Positions 1 to 9,071 of a DNA stretch of 64,000 nt are shown piece after piece. Made by a program: the position numbers and the translations under genes. Position 1 is the stretch's first letter. The number at the start of each line of letters is the position of its first letter. The notes beneath the pieces were generated by a model that searched no databases, had not been told where the DNA came from, and saw only the letters and a list, made by a program, of their open reading frames with translations. The stretch is from Pseudomonas sp. BMS12 (GTDB lineage: Bacteria; Pseudomonadota; Gammaproteobacteria; Pseudomonadales; Pseudomonadaceae). The stretch covers positions 186,001 through 250,000 of the forward strand of contig NZ_LSOF01000014.1 of NCBI RefSeq assembly GCF_001592875.1, written 5' to 3'.

Positions 1-1297
1 TCGGGCACTTGTTGGTGTGGCAGCTCTGGCTCTGGATACAGCCGATGGCGAACATGAAGCCGCGTGCCGAGTTGGCCCAGTCGGCGCCCAGGGCCATGAC
101 GCTGGCGATATCGAAGGCGCTGACGATCTTGCCGCTGGCGCCGAGGCGAATCTTGTCGCGCAGGCCACAGCCGACCAGGGTGTTGTGCACGAACAGCAGG
201 CCCTCGCGCAGCGGCACGCCGATGTGGTCGGTGAACTCCAGCGGCGCGGCGCCCGTGCCGCCTTCCTTGCCGTCGACGACGATGAAGTCCGGCAGGATGC
301 CGCTCTCCAGCATGGCCTTGACGATGCCCATGAGCTCCCAGGGATGGCCCAGGCACAGCTTGAAGCCCACTGGCTTGCCGCCCGACAGTTCGCGTAGCTG
401 GGCGATGAACTGCAGCAGCTCCAGCGGGGTGGAGAAGGCGCTGTGCGACGCTGGCGAGATGCAGTCCTGGCCCATCGGCACGCCACGGGTCAGGGAAATT
501 TCCTCGGTGACCTTGTGCTTGGGCAGGATGCCGCCATGGCCCGGCTTGGCGCCCTGGCTGAGTTTGATCTCGATCATTTTCACCTGAGGGCTGGCGGCCT
601 GTTCGGCGAAGCGAGCCGGATCGAAGCGGCCATCCTCGGTGCGGCAGCCGAAGTAGCCGCTGCCCAGTTCCCACACCAGGTCGCCGCCGTGCTCGCGGTG
701 GTAGGGGCTGATGCTGCCCTCGCCGGTGTCGTGGTAGAACCCGCCCAGCTTGGCGCCCTGGTTGAGCGCGCGGATGGCGTTGGCGCTGAGCGAGCCGAAG
801 CTCATCGCCGAGATATTGAACACCGAGGCCGAGTAGGGCTGAGTGCACTGCGGACCGCCAATACTGACGCGAAAGCTGGCCGGATCGCAGTGGGTGGCCG
901 GGCGCATGGAGTGGCCGATGAACTCGAAGCCGCCCTGGTACACGTCGATCAGCGTACCGAAGGGTTTATCCGCACCCTCGTTCTTGGCCCGCGCATAGAC
1001 CAGGCCACGCTGCGAACGGGAGAAGGGCAGCGCCTCGCGGTCGCCTTCCAGCAGGTACTGGCGGATCTCCGGGCGGATGCCCTCGACCAGGTAGCGGATA
1101 TTGCCGAGGATCGGGTAGTTGCGCCGCACCGCGTGGCGGGTCTGCAGCAGGTCGTTGAGCCCCACCAGACTCAGGGCGCCGGCCAGCAGGGTGAACACCC
1201 ACAACCATTCATGGGCGCCGAGAAACGGCAGGCTGCACAGGGTGAACAGGACGCAGAAGGCGAAGAAGGCGTAGCGGTTCAGTAGCGACAAGCTCAT
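1..1297 (-). CDS. FMN-binding glutamate synthase family protein (3' end outside window)
   Basis: The reading frame starts at the ATG at 1297-1295, preceded by GGAGTATTC, and runs off the window start, so about 432 codons are visible and the C-terminus is missing. Two hydrophobic stretches in the first ~45 residues suggest a membrane anchor. The rest is the FMN/glutamate-synthase barrel (PF01645 type): the EGGTGAAP loop is present, and the last visible residues hold a C-x5-C-x4-C motif like the 3Fe-4S ligands of glutamate synthase. There is no N-terminal glutaminase (GATase2) domain. These stand-alone membrane-anchored homologues are common in Pseudomonas; their reaction is not firmly known, so a true glutamate synthase role is not claimed. 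It is divergent from the DUF2790 gene. Confidence 0.88.
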   Translation of the reverse strand, partial: MSLSLLNRYAFFAFCVLFTLCSLPFLGAHEWLWVFTLLAGALSLVGLNDLLQTRHAVRRNYPILGNIRYLVEGIRPEIRQYLLEGDREALPFSRSQRGLVYARAKNEGADKPFGTLIDVYQGGFEFIGHSMRPATHCDPASFRVSIGGPQCTQPYSASVFNISAMSFGSLSANAIRALNQGAKLGGFYHDTGEGSISPYHREHGGDLVWELGSGYFGCRTEDGRFDPARFAEQAASPQVKMIEIKLSQGAKPGHGGILPKHKVTEEISLTRGVPMGQDCISPASHSAFSTPLELLQFIAQLRELSGGKPVGFKLCLGHPWELMGIVKAMLESGILPDFIVVDGKEGGTGAAPLEFTDHIGVPLREGLLFVHNTLVGCGLRDKIRLGASGKIVSAFDIASVMALGADWANSARGFMFAIGCIQSQSCHTNKCP

Positions 1298-1554
1298 GAA
1301 TACTCCTCGGGTAGGCGTGCGTCTGGCTTCTCATGCCCTCAAGGGCCGGGCCAGAGCTGCGGACGGCTCACAGACCGCTTCAGAGTAGCGCCTGGGGGAG
1401 GGCAGCGCTGCGCTTAATTGTTGCCCTTGGGGTAAATGTGCGTCCTGCGAATCTGGCTGTTTCGCACGCCCGCGGCCTCTCAGAATGATCGACATGGCGC
1501 GCCGCCGAGAGAAGGTCGGCCGCCCGGATCAGTCATTTTCGAGAGGTAATCAGC

Positions 1555-1815
1555 ATGCAAGCCCTTGCCGTTCTGGCGCTGGCCAGCCTGTCTTCCCTCG
1601 CCTTCGCTGCACCTGCTGCAGACAGCCAGGCGCTGCGCTGCGACATCGTGCAATACCAGTACGGAATGGATCTGGATGTGGCCAGGGTAATTTCTACCAG
1701 CGACGTCTCCAGCATCTGCGGCGTGCCCCGTGCCGTGATGGTCTACGAGGATCACGACGGTCGGCGGCATCGCCTGAGCTACCTGACCAGTGGGGGAGGC
1801 TGCTCCGACAACTGA
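1555..1815 (+). CDS. small secreted DUF2790-like protein
   Basis: This 86-residue protein has a signal peptide (residues 1 to ~19, ending AFA). The short mature domain carries QYGMDLDVARVIS, a CGVPRAVMVYED segment and a C-terminal GGGCSDN. That arrangement (YGM..LD.AKVI, one middle Cys, one Cys near the end) is the DUF2790 pattern of small periplasmic Pseudomonas proteins, often found in several copies and sometimes metal- or stress-induced. The two mature Cys could form a disulfide. GAGAGGT lies a few bases upstream of the ATG and supports this start. Function unknown. The 257-base gap upstream (1298-1554) holds both divergent promoters; I see no other gene in it. Confidence 0.75.
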   Translation: MQALAVLALASLSSLAFAAPAADSQALRCDIVQYQYGMDLDVARVISTSDVSSICGVPRAVMVYEDHDGRRHRLSYLTSGGGCSDN

Positions 1816-2018
1816 TGGGCTGTTGCGTGTCGGTTAACGGCAGACGAGCCCGGCTCCGAGCGGAGGGGCTGCTTGGCGAAGACGCCAGTCGGCTCCGGCG
1901 GCAGCGGCCGCGGGCTGTCAGGGGCGGCGCCGAGCGGCGAAATTGTGCGGCTGCAGTGCAGGAGGGGCGCGTTCAGCGTGCTATAACGCCTTTTTTCTGT
2001 GGAACAAGGAAACGGCTC

Positions 2019-3275
2019 TTGAGGTTGCGCGCCAAACTGACGATCACCCTGCTGCTGATCAGCCTGGCGAGTTCGGCCATGGTCGGCGGGATTGCCTACT
2101 GGATGCTGATGCGTGATTTCCGCCAGGCCGTACTGGAGGATTCGTTCGGCAAGTTTCATGGCGATGTAGCGGCCTATATCGAGCGCTATGGCTCGTGGCA
2201 GCAGGCCGAGCGCAGCGAGCCTTTCCCACGTTTCGTCGAGTGGCGTCATCGCCCGCAGCCAGGGCAGTTTGGCGAGCCGCCGATTCGCCGAGACTCGTTC
2301 TTCGAGCGGCGTGCGCGTCCGGCCTTCAAGTTTCTCCTGTTGGACCCCGAAGGGCGGGTGATCAAGCCGGGCGGTGGATTCCAACGAGACGACATCTTCC
2401 CTGAAGAACGCCTCAATGAAGCCAAGCCAGTCGAGCTGCATGGTCAGCTGGTGGCGCTGGCCGTGCCGCTGGGCGATCCCAACCTGTCGCCGCAGGACCT
2501 GCTCTATCTCTCGGCCATGCGCCGCGCGCTGATCACCGGGTTCCTGGTCGCCGGAGCACTGGCCGTGCTGCTCGGCCTGGTGGTGGCGCGACGCATGAGC
2601 GTTGATCTCGACAGCCTGACCCGCGCCATTCGCCAGATGGCTGCGCGCGGACGGCTCAACGAGCCGGTGCGGGTGCGTTCGCGCGATGAGATCGGCCTGC
2701 TGGCCGACGCCTTCAATCGCATGAGTACCGACCTGACCCAGGCCCATGAACAGCTACGCGAGTTGAGCATTCGCGACCCGTTGACCCAGCTGTACAACCG
2801 CCGCCACTTCGCCGAACAGGCCTCGCGACTGTTCGAGCAGGCGCAGCGCTACCAGCATCCACTGACCCTGATGCTCGGCGATCTCGATCACTTCAAGCAG
2901 ATCAACGACACCTACTCGCATGCCGTGGGCGATGAGGTGCTGCGTCGCGTCGGCCGCCTGCTCGCCGAGCATGTGCGCAAGAGCGACGTGGTGGCGCGTC
3001 ACGGCGGCGAGGAATTCGTCATCGCCTTTGCCGAAACCACGCCGGAGCAGGCCTGGCAGCTGTGTGACAACCTGCGCCGGGCGGTCGAGGCACACCCCTG
3101 GCACGAGGTGCATGAAGGCCTGCGGGTGACCATGAGCATGGGCCTGTGCGGTGACCTGCAGCTGGACAGCGTCGAGCGCCTGCTCGGCGAGGCCGATGCC
3201 AACCTGTACCGCGCCAAGCACCTGGGCCGCAACCGTGTGGAGCCGCTACCCGGTGCGGTCGAGGGCGTGGCCTGA
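2019..3275 (+). CDS. membrane diguanylate cyclase (HAMP-GGDEF)
   Basis: Predicted inner-membrane enzyme making cyclic di-GMP from two GTP. I choose the TTG at 2019 (418 residues): AAGGA at 2006-2010 sits 8 bases before it and the first transmembrane helix (residues ~5-27) starts at once, whereas the longer frame upstream has no plausible start. Order: TM1, periplasmic sensor of ~140 residues, TM2 (~168-190), HAMP, GGDEF domain with GGEEF at 329-333. An RKSD inhibitory I-site lies exactly five residues before GGEEF, so product inhibition is expected. The sensor region matches no family I can name. Its stop is one base from the convergent DUF1566 gene. The 203-base gap upstream (1816-2018) shows nothing else. 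Confidence 0.88.
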   Translation: MRLRAKLTITLLLISLASSAMVGGIAYWMLMRDFRQAVLEDSFGKFHGDVAAYIERYGSWQQAERSEPFPRFVEWRHRPQPGQFGEPPIRRDSFFERRARPAFKFLLLDPEGRVIKPGGGFQRDDIFPEERLNEAKPVELHGQLVALAVPLGDPNLSPQDLLYLSAMRRALITGFLVAGALAVLLGLVVARRMSVDLDSLTRAIRQMAARGRLNEPVRVRSRDEIGLLADAFNRMSTDLTQAHEQLRELSIRDPLTQLYNRRHFAEQASRLFEQAQRYQHPLTLMLGDLDHFKQINDTYSHAVGDEVLRRVGRLLAEHVRKSDVVARHGGEEFVIAFAETTPEQAWQLCDNLRRAVEAHPWHEVHEGLRVTMSMGLCGDLQLDSVERLLGEADANLYRAKHLGRNRVEPLPGAVEGVA

Positions 3276-3276
3276 G

Positions 3277-4659
3277 TCAGCGCACGCAGCGCACCAGGTT
3301 GTTCACCCGTATCTCGTCGTGCTGCCCGCCTTGCGCCTGAGCCGAGCCCACCGGGCCCTGCTTGGGGTCGCTGCGCATGGCTCCGGCGCCGTGCACGTCG
3401 ATGCCTTCTACCGAGGTGCATTTGCCGAAGCACACGTAGGTGGCCTGACGGATGTTGTCGCCCAGGCTGGTGGATGACCAGAACCAGGCTTTCGGGTCGC
3501 TCAGTTGCAGATAGCGGGTGTCCAGCGCCGGTTGCGGGCGACGGTAGTCGACGATGCTCTGCAGCTCCTTGACGTTGGGCAGGCGCCAGTCGGCGTGCCC
3601 GGCCTGGGAGAGGCTCTCGCAATAGGCCAGCGCCGCCGGCCAGTCGCGAGTCCGGCCGTCGTCGCGCTGCTGCCAGGTCAGGCCGCTGGCCTGGTCGCTG
3701 ATGCTGCCGTCGCCATTGTCGTGGAAGGCGTTGTCGCCCCAGGGGGCACCGCGCACGCAGCGATGGAACAATCCCTCGCGACCGCGGGTGGGGGCCTGCT
3801 TGATGCGCCCGTCGAGGAAGTTCATGAAGAACGCCGCTTCCATGCCGGGCTGGTCCCAGTGCTGGCCGGCGTACAGGGTCGCCGACCAGGTCTGGCCCAT
3901 CATCTCCGGGCGGTGGCTGCTGGCGAAGAGGTCGGTTTGCGAAATGCTTTGCGGCGCGCGGATGGCGAACACCTCGTTCAGGTAGGGGCGCTGTCCGGCG
4001 GCGCCGCGAAAGTCGCTGATGGAGAACAGCTCGCGAATGCTCGGCAGGCGCCAGTCGGCATGCCCGCCCAGGCGCAGGTCGGCGCAGTCCTGGCGCGCGG
4101 CGTACCAGTCCAGGCGCTGTTCGTTATGGCCCTGCTGCCACATCAGGCCGGTTACCCGGTCGCTCAGGGTGCCGTCACCGTTGTCCTGGTAGCTGGGGGC
4201 GGCGCCCGCGTATTGGGCATCCTGCCCATACCAGGGCTGGCCGGGCGCAGGGCAGGGGATCACCCCATCGGCATCGAAGCAGCTGCCCTGGTTGGTATCG
4301 GGAATCCGGCTGCTGACGGGCGTGGCGTTCGCCGGAGTGGCAGCGATATCCACTCGGGGCGGCCGTTGCTGCAGGCCCATCGGTTCGTTGCCTGGGCGCA
4401 TGTCGCCAGTACGCGGCGGTTGACCGGGCATGCCGCCTGCGGGGTGCATGCCGCCGCCGGCCGGCACGCAGACATTACCCTCCGGGACCTGGCGACAGCT
4501 GCCGTCGATACGCCCATGCGGCGCCTGGAAGCTGCAACTGCTGCCTTCGGCCTGGCCCTGGCAGGCCTGTTTGGCCTCGGGGGGCGGGCCGCCGAACGGC
4601 GGCTGGGCGTGGGCCAGGAGTGGGATCAGCAAGAGGGCGATCAACAGGGGGCTGCGCAT
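3277..4659 (-). CDS. secreted DUF1566 (Lcl C-terminal domain) protein
   Basis: A 460-residue protein with a cleavable signal peptide (LLAHAQ), a Cys-containing Pro/Gly-rich segment to about residue 120, then two tandem DUF1566/Lcl_C modules. Each has the signature (W)RLPS/NV.EL.S/I.D.R plus paired GDG(T/S).SD and GL.WQQ motifs; the second is followed by a FWSST segment. Lcl C-terminal domains occur in secreted or surface proteins linked to adhesion; the role here is unknown. It starts 19 bases after the metR stop on the same strand, so it may be read from the metR transcript. The many Cys suggest a periplasmic or extracellular location. Confidence 0.8.
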   Translation of the reverse strand: MRSPLLIALLLIPLLAHAQPPFGGPPPEAKQACQGQAEGSSCSFQAPHGRIDGSCRQVPEGNVCVPAGGGMHPAGGMPGQPPRTGDMRPGNEPMGLQQRPPRVDIAATPANATPVSSRIPDTNQGSCFDADGVIPCPAPGQPWYGQDAQYAGAAPSYQDNGDGTLSDRVTGLMWQQGHNEQRLDWYAARQDCADLRLGGHADWRLPSIRELFSISDFRGAAGQRPYLNEVFAIRAPQSISQTDLFASSHRPEMMGQTWSATLYAGQHWDQPGMEAAFFMNFLDGRIKQAPTRGREGLFHRCVRGAPWGDNAFHDNGDGSISDQASGLTWQQRDDGRTRDWPAALAYCESLSQAGHADWRLPNVKELQSIVDYRRPQPALDTRYLQLSDPKAWFWSSTSLGDNIRQATYVCFGKCTSVEGIDVHGAGAMRSDPKQGPVGSAQAQGGQHDEIRVNNLVRCVR

Positions 4660-4678
4660 GCGTTGTGGGGCTCCTGGG

Positions 4679-5599
4679 TCAGTTGCGGGCGGCGCTGACG
4701 CCTTCCAGCGTGGCGAAGGAGGTGTCCTTGGCGGTCAGCAGGAAGTCGCGCATGAAGGGCGCATCCAGCATGTCGGCGCGGATGGCCGCGAACAGGGTGC
4801 AATACAGGCCCTTGTCGCCCAGGCGCTTGGCAGTGACATAGCCGCGCGAGCTGTACTCGTGCAGTGCCCAGTTGGGCAGGCAGCACACGCCACGGCCACT
4901 GGCCACCAGCTGCATCATCATTACCGTCAGTTCCGAGGTGCGCACCTGACCCGGCTCTATATCGGCCGGTTCGAGGAAGCGGGTGAAGATGTCCAGCCGA
5001 TCGCGCTCGACCGGGTAGGTGATCAGGGTTTCCTTTTCCAGGTCTTCCGGAACGATGTACGACTTGCTCGCCAGGGCATGCTGGTTGGCCACCGCCAGCA
5101 GCGCCTCGTAGGTGAACAGCGGCACGTAAGTGATGCCGGCTAGTTCCACCGGGTCGCTGGTCACCACCAGGTCGAGGTCGCCGCGGGCCAGGGCGGGCAG
5201 GGGGGCGAAGGAGAAGCCGGAGGCCAGGTCCAGCTCCACTTCCGGCCAGGCATCGCGGAACTGGTCGATGGTCGGCATCAGCCACTGGAAACAGCTGTGG
5301 CACTCGATGGCCATGTGCAGGCGTCCCGCCGTGCCGCCAGCCAGGCGCGCCAGGTCGCGTTCGGCGGCACGCAGCTGCGGCAGCATGCTGTCGGCCAGCT
5401 GCAGCAGGCGCAGGCCGGCGCTGGTGAAGCGCACCGGCTTGGTCTTGCGAATGAACAGCGACAGGCCGAGCTGGCTTTCCAGCTCCTTGAACTGGTGCGA
5501 TAGCGCCGACTGGGTCAGGTGCAGGCGCTCGGCCGCCTCCACCAGGCTGTCGGCCTCGCGCAGGGCATGCAGGGTCTTGAGGTGGCGGAGTTCGAGCAT
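4679..5599 (-). CDS. metR: LysR-family regulator MetR of methionine biosynthesis
   Basis: A 306-residue LysR-type regulator. The N-terminal winged helix-turn-helix (residues ~1-60) is followed by a LysR substrate domain. The N-terminus MLELRHLKTL and the ECHSCFQWLMPTID segment are typical of MetR, which uses homocysteine as co-inducer and activates metE and metH. metE lies 3.5 kb away on the other strand with a MetR-like palindrome in its promoter (see 8987-9021). The 144-base gap at 5600-5743 is shared with the divergent LysR gene at 5744. The DUF1566 gene follows in the same direction. Confidence 0.9.
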   Translation of the reverse strand: MLELRHLKTLHALREADSLVEAAERLHLTQSALSHQFKELESQLGLSLFIRKTKPVRFTSAGLRLLQLADSMLPQLRAAERDLARLAGGTAGRLHMAIECHSCFQWLMPTIDQFRDAWPEVELDLASGFSFAPLPALARGDLDLVVTSDPVELAGITYVPLFTYEALLAVANQHALASKSYIVPEDLEKETLITYPVERDRLDIFTRFLEPADIEPGQVRTSELTVMMMQLVASGRGVCCLPNWALHEYSSRGYVTAKRLGDKGLYCTLFAAIRADMLDAPFMRDFLLTAKDTSFATLEGVSAARN

Positions 5600-5743
5600 G
5601 TCCGGGTTCCGTGCAGGTGAGGAAAATTTGTAGCAATAAAGATTTTAGGTGAGTTTCCTTCAAGATGCCCGGTCTGTCGAGCCGCTTGCCCCTGGCCCGG
5701 CTTGTGCGCCAGCATGCGTCCTTCCTGACTGTCGAGCTGTCTC

Positions 5744-6631
5744 ATGCGCCGCCTGCCATCGCTTACCGCCCTGCGTACCTTCGAGGCCGCTGCCCGCCAC
5801 GCGCATTTCGGCCGCGCCGCCGCGGAGCTGTGCGTCACCGACAGTGCGGTCAGCCACCAGATTCGCCAGCTGGAGGAGCAGCTGGGCACGCCGCTGTTCG
5901 AGCGTGAGGGCCGTCAGGTACGCCCGACGCCTCAGGCGCGGCGCCTGTTGCACAGCCTGCAGCAGGCCTTCGAGTTGATCCTGGATGCCTGCGACGAGCT
6001 GCGTGACCCCGGCTCGCAGGCCCAGCTGCGTATCGCGGTGACCGCCGAGTTGGCGCAGAAGTGGTTGGTCGGGCGCCTGGCGGATTTTGCCGAACGCCAC
6101 CCGCAGATCACCCTGCATCTGCACGAGCAAGCGTTGGAGGCAACGCTGCCCGGCGCCGAGATCGACCTGGCGATCACCTACGGTACCGGCCCGGAGGACG
6201 CCAGCACCTACTTCGTGCGGCCGCTGCCGACCCTGCAGTTCTTCCCGGTGTGCAGCCCTGGGCTGTTCAACCAGCTGCCGCTCAAGCACCCGCGCGATCT
6301 GGCTCGCCACTGCCTGTTGCACGACGACCAGGACGGCAAGACCTGGACCGCCTGGCTGACCACCCACGCCGGCGATATCCAGCCCAGCCGCCACCTGTAC
6401 CTGGGCCATGCCGGGCTGACTATGGAAGCGGCGGCGCGTGGCCAGGGCGTGGCCATTGGCGACAACCTGACCAGCGCCGAGGATCTGGCCAGCGGCCGCC
6501 TGGTGCGCCCGTTCGCCGCCCAGGTGCCGTCGCTGGGGCAGTACGCGCTGGTCTGTGAGCGGCTGCGCCTGGACAAGCCGGCGGTGGCGCAGTTCATCGA
6601 ATGGTTCACCGATCAGTTGGCTGATATGTGA
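5744..6631 (+). CDS. GcvA-like LysR-family transcriptional regulator
   Basis: A 295-residue LysR regulator of the GcvA/AmpR-like subgroup: the N-terminus RRLPSLTALRTFEAAARH, the helix-turn-helix with VTDSAVSHQIRQLE, and a periplasmic-binding-like effector domain from about residue 90. It is read in the same direction as agmatine deiminase (start 97 bases downstream) and a polyamine-type binding protein, so local control of agmatine or polyamine use is a reasonable inference, not shown. It is divergent from metR. Confidence 0.82.
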   Translation: MRRLPSLTALRTFEAAARHAHFGRAAAELCVTDSAVSHQIRQLEEQLGTPLFEREGRQVRPTPQARRLLHSLQQAFELILDACDELRDPGSQAQLRIAVTAELAQKWLVGRLADFAERHPQITLHLHEQALEATLPGAEIDLAITYGTGPEDASTYFVRPLPTLQFFPVCSPGLFNQLPLKHPRDLARHCLLHDDQDGKTWTAWLTTHAGDIQPSRHLYLGHAGLTMEAAARGQGVAIGDNLTSAEDLASGRLVRPFAAQVPSLGQYALVCERLRLDKPAVAQFIEWFTDQLADM

Positions 6632-6727
6632 ATTCAGTTCAAGGGTTCCGCGATTATCGTCATTGGTCGCGGGCGCTCTGCCACGGGTACTGTCGGGCTA
6701 CTTCCAGCCACCGACGAGACCCGCACC

Positions 6728-7846
6728 ATGGCCCGTACCCTGACTTCCCTGCCCAAGGCCGACGGCTTCCGCCTGCCCGGTGAATTCGAACCCAAGAGCC
6801 GCTGCTGGCTCGGCTGGCCGGAGCGCCCCGACGTGTGGCGCAACGGTGGCAAGCCGGCGCAGAAGGTCTGGGTCGAGATTGTCAGCGCCATCGCCAGCAG
6901 CGAGCCGGTCACCGTGTGCGCCTCGGCGGCGCAGTACGCCAATGCCCGTCGCCAGCTGCCGGCGCATGTGCGGGTGGTGGAGATGACCTGCAACGACACC
7001 TGGTTCCGCGACAGCGGCCCGGCCTTCCTGCTCAACGATGCGACCGGCGAGGTGCGTGGCGTGGACTTCGAGTTCAACGCCTACGGTGGTCTCGACGGCG
7101 GCCTCTATTACCCCTGGGACAAGGACGACCAGATCGCCCAGAAGATCCTCGAAATCGAAGGCCTCGACCGTTACCGCACGCCCTTCATCGCCGAGATGGG
7201 CGGCATCCAGAGCGACGGCCAGGGCAGCATCCTCACCACCGAGCAGTGCCTGCTCAACCGCAACCGCAACGCCCACCTGGGCAAGGACGAGATGACCCGC
7301 CGCCTGCAGAATTACCTGGGCTGCGAACAGGTGATCTGGCTGCCGCGCGGCTGCAAGTTCGATGAAACCGACGGCCATATCGACGACCTGGCCTGTTTCG
7401 TGCGCCCCGGCGTGGTGGTGATGCAGTGGACCGACGACCGCTCCGATCCGCAGTGGGAGATCTACCAGGAGGCCTACGACATCCTGCGTAGCACCCGTGA
7501 CGCGCAGGGCCGCGAGTTGGAAATCCACAAGTTGCCGCAGCCGCGCGTGCTGGAATGGACTGCCGCCGAAGCCGAAGGCCTGGACCAGGACGACGCCACC
7601 CATACCCGTCAGGCCGGTACGCAGATCTGCGCGTCCTACATCAACTACTACGCCGGCAACTCGGCCATCGTCGTGCCGCTGTTTGGTGACCCCAACGACC
7701 GCATCGCCCAGGCCACCCTGGCCGAGCTATTCCCCCGGCACCGCATCCTCGGTATCGACAACTCGCGGGAGATTCTCCTCGGCGGCGGCAATGTCGCCTG
7801 CATCACCTCGCCGCAATACGCCGCGCCCAAGCGCCAGGAGGCCTAG
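6728..7846 (+). CDS. aguA: agmatine deiminase
   Basis: A 372-residue protein of the PAD-like agmatine deiminase family: agmatine to N-carbamoylputrescine plus ammonia, in the arginine decarboxylase route to putrescine. Visible active-site segments are CNDTWFRDSGP (Asp), ETDGHIDDLACF (His) and the C-terminal GGGNVACITSPQ (nucleophilic Cys). The residue before the Cys is Ala, where I recall His (GGGNIHCIT) in characterised enzymes, so this may be a divergent subgroup. The usual partner aguB (carbamoylputrescine amidase) is not in the window. The stop TAG abuts the ATG of the binding-protein gene, so the two are co-transcribed. Confidence 0.88.
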   Translation: MARTLTSLPKADGFRLPGEFEPKSRCWLGWPERPDVWRNGGKPAQKVWVEIVSAIASSEPVTVCASAAQYANARRQLPAHVRVVEMTCNDTWFRDSGPAFLLNDATGEVRGVDFEFNAYGGLDGGLYYPWDKDDQIAQKILEIEGLDRYRTPFIAEMGGIQSDGQGSILTTEQCLLNRNRNAHLGKDEMTRRLQNYLGCEQVIWLPRGCKFDETDGHIDDLACFVRPGVVVMQWTDDRSDPQWEIYQEAYDILRSTRDAQGRELEIHKLPQPRVLEWTAAEAEGLDQDDATHTRQAGTQICASYINYYAGNSAIVVPLFGDPNDRIAQATLAELFPRHRILGIDNSREILLGGGNVACITSPQYAAPKRQEA

Positions 7847-8938
7847 ATGAAACGTTCAGCCATTCTTCCGGCCCTGACCCTGCTTGCCTGCGCCGGCGCG
7901 CACGCCGGCGAGGCGGCCAAGCAGGTCAACCTGTATATCTGGAACGAGTACCTGGCCCCCGACACCCTGTCTTCGTTCGAGGCCAAGACCGGGATCAAGG
8001 TGGTGGTCGATCACTTCGACTCGCTGGAGACGGTGGAGACCAAGCTGCTCACCGGCCACAGCGGCTACGACCTGGTACTGACCGCCGGCCAGCATTTGCA
8101 ACGGGCAATCAAGAGTGGTGCCGTGCAGCCGCTGGACAAGACCGCGCTGCCGCATTTCGCCGGCATCGGGCCGGAGTTCGCCAGGCACATGGCGGCCTTC
8201 GATCCGGACAACCGCTTTGCCGGCATCTATCTGTGGGGCACCACCGGGGTCGGCTATCAGCAGCAGGCGATCACCCAGCGCATGGCCGACGCACCGACCG
8301 ACAGCTGGTCGATGCTCCTCGATCCGGCCGTGGTGTCGCGTTTCGCCGACTGCGGAGTGAGCTTTCTCAACGATCCCAACGAGGTGTTCGCCGCCGCGTT
8401 CAGTTACCTCGGCCTGGACATCAACCGGCAGAACCTCGACGACCTGAAGCAGGCTGAGGCACATCTGGCCAAGGTCCGCCCCTACATCCGCTACTTCGAC
8501 AATGACCGCAACATCGCCGATCTGGCCAACGGCGATACCTGCCTGGCCATGTCGTGGAATGGCAACGTCGCCATCGCCGCCGGCCAGGCCGAGCAGGCCG
8601 GCAAGCCCTACGCGATCCGCTATGGCATCCCGCACGAGGGCGCGCAGATCTGGTTCGACGCCATGGTGGTGCCGGCCGATGCGCCGCATCCGCAGGCGGC
8701 CCTGGCACTGATGGACCATCTGATGACCCCCGAGGTGATCGGCGCCATCACCAACACGGTGTACTACGCCAACGCGGTGCCGGCGGCCGATGCCACGGTC
8801 GATCCGGCCATCCTGGCCGACCCCGGTACCTTTCCGCCGGCCGAGGTGCGGGCGCGGCTGTACACCAAGAACGACAACAACCCGAGCTTCAACCGGGCGT
8901 TGACACGAGCCTTCAGCCGCTTCAAATCGGGGACCTGA
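7847..8938 (+). CDS. periplasmic polyamine-type ABC substrate-binding protein
   Basis: A 363-residue extracellular solute-binding protein (PotD/PotF/SpuD-like) with a signal peptide (residues ~1-20). The mature N-terminus KQVNLYIWNEYLAPDTLSSFEAKTG is typical of spermidine/putrescine receptors, and YDLVLTAGQHL, GIYLWGTTGVGY and LAMSWNGN follow the PotF framework. No permease or ATPase gene is adjacent, so it would have to work with a transporter encoded elsewhere or act as a sensor. It directly abuts agmatine deiminase, so agmatine, putrescine or carbamoylputrescine are plausible ligands; this is inferred from context only. Confidence 0.85.
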   Translation: MKRSAILPALTLLACAGAHAGEAAKQVNLYIWNEYLAPDTLSSFEAKTGIKVVVDHFDSLETVETKLLTGHSGYDLVLTAGQHLQRAIKSGAVQPLDKTALPHFAGIGPEFARHMAAFDPDNRFAGIYLWGTTGVGYQQQAITQRMADAPTDSWSMLLDPAVVSRFADCGVSFLNDPNEVFAAAFSYLGLDINRQNLDDLKQAEAHLAKVRPYIRYFDNDRNIADLANGDTCLAMSWNGNVAIAAGQAEQAGKPYAIRYGIPHEGAQIWFDAMVVPADAPHPQAALALMDHLMTPEVIGAITNTVYYANAVPAADATVDPAILADPGTFPPAEVRARLYTKNDNNPSFNRALTRAFSRFKSGT

Positions 8939-8986
8939 TTCGTGTGGCGGGGCGCCCGCTGGCGCCTCGCTGAACATGAGTGATTT

Positions 8987-9021
8987 TTGAGTTTGTGAAG
9001 AATTTATTGAGTTTGTCTCAA
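8987..9021 (+). promoter_or_regulatory. candidate MetR-binding region before metE
   Basis: The ten-base sequence TTGAGTTTGT occurs twice, at 8987-8996 and 9007-9016, exactly 20 bases (two helical turns) apart. The second copy begins a perfect palindrome TTGAG-N5-CTCAA at 9007-9021, close in form to the MetR box TGAA-N5-TTCA. The region ends 50 bases before the metE ATG. Phased sites fit cooperative binding by MetR, whose gene is nearby. Assignment to MetR is inference. Confidence 0.5.
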
Positions 9022-9071
9022 CTTGGTTGGCTGCCGAGAATGGCGCCATTCACGAACAAGGAGAGACGCTC

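Noticed and set aside
8939..9071. Cobalamin or SAM riboswitch before metE
   Set aside because: The gap is only 133 bases and contains no recognisable B12 box or SAM-riboswitch stem pattern.
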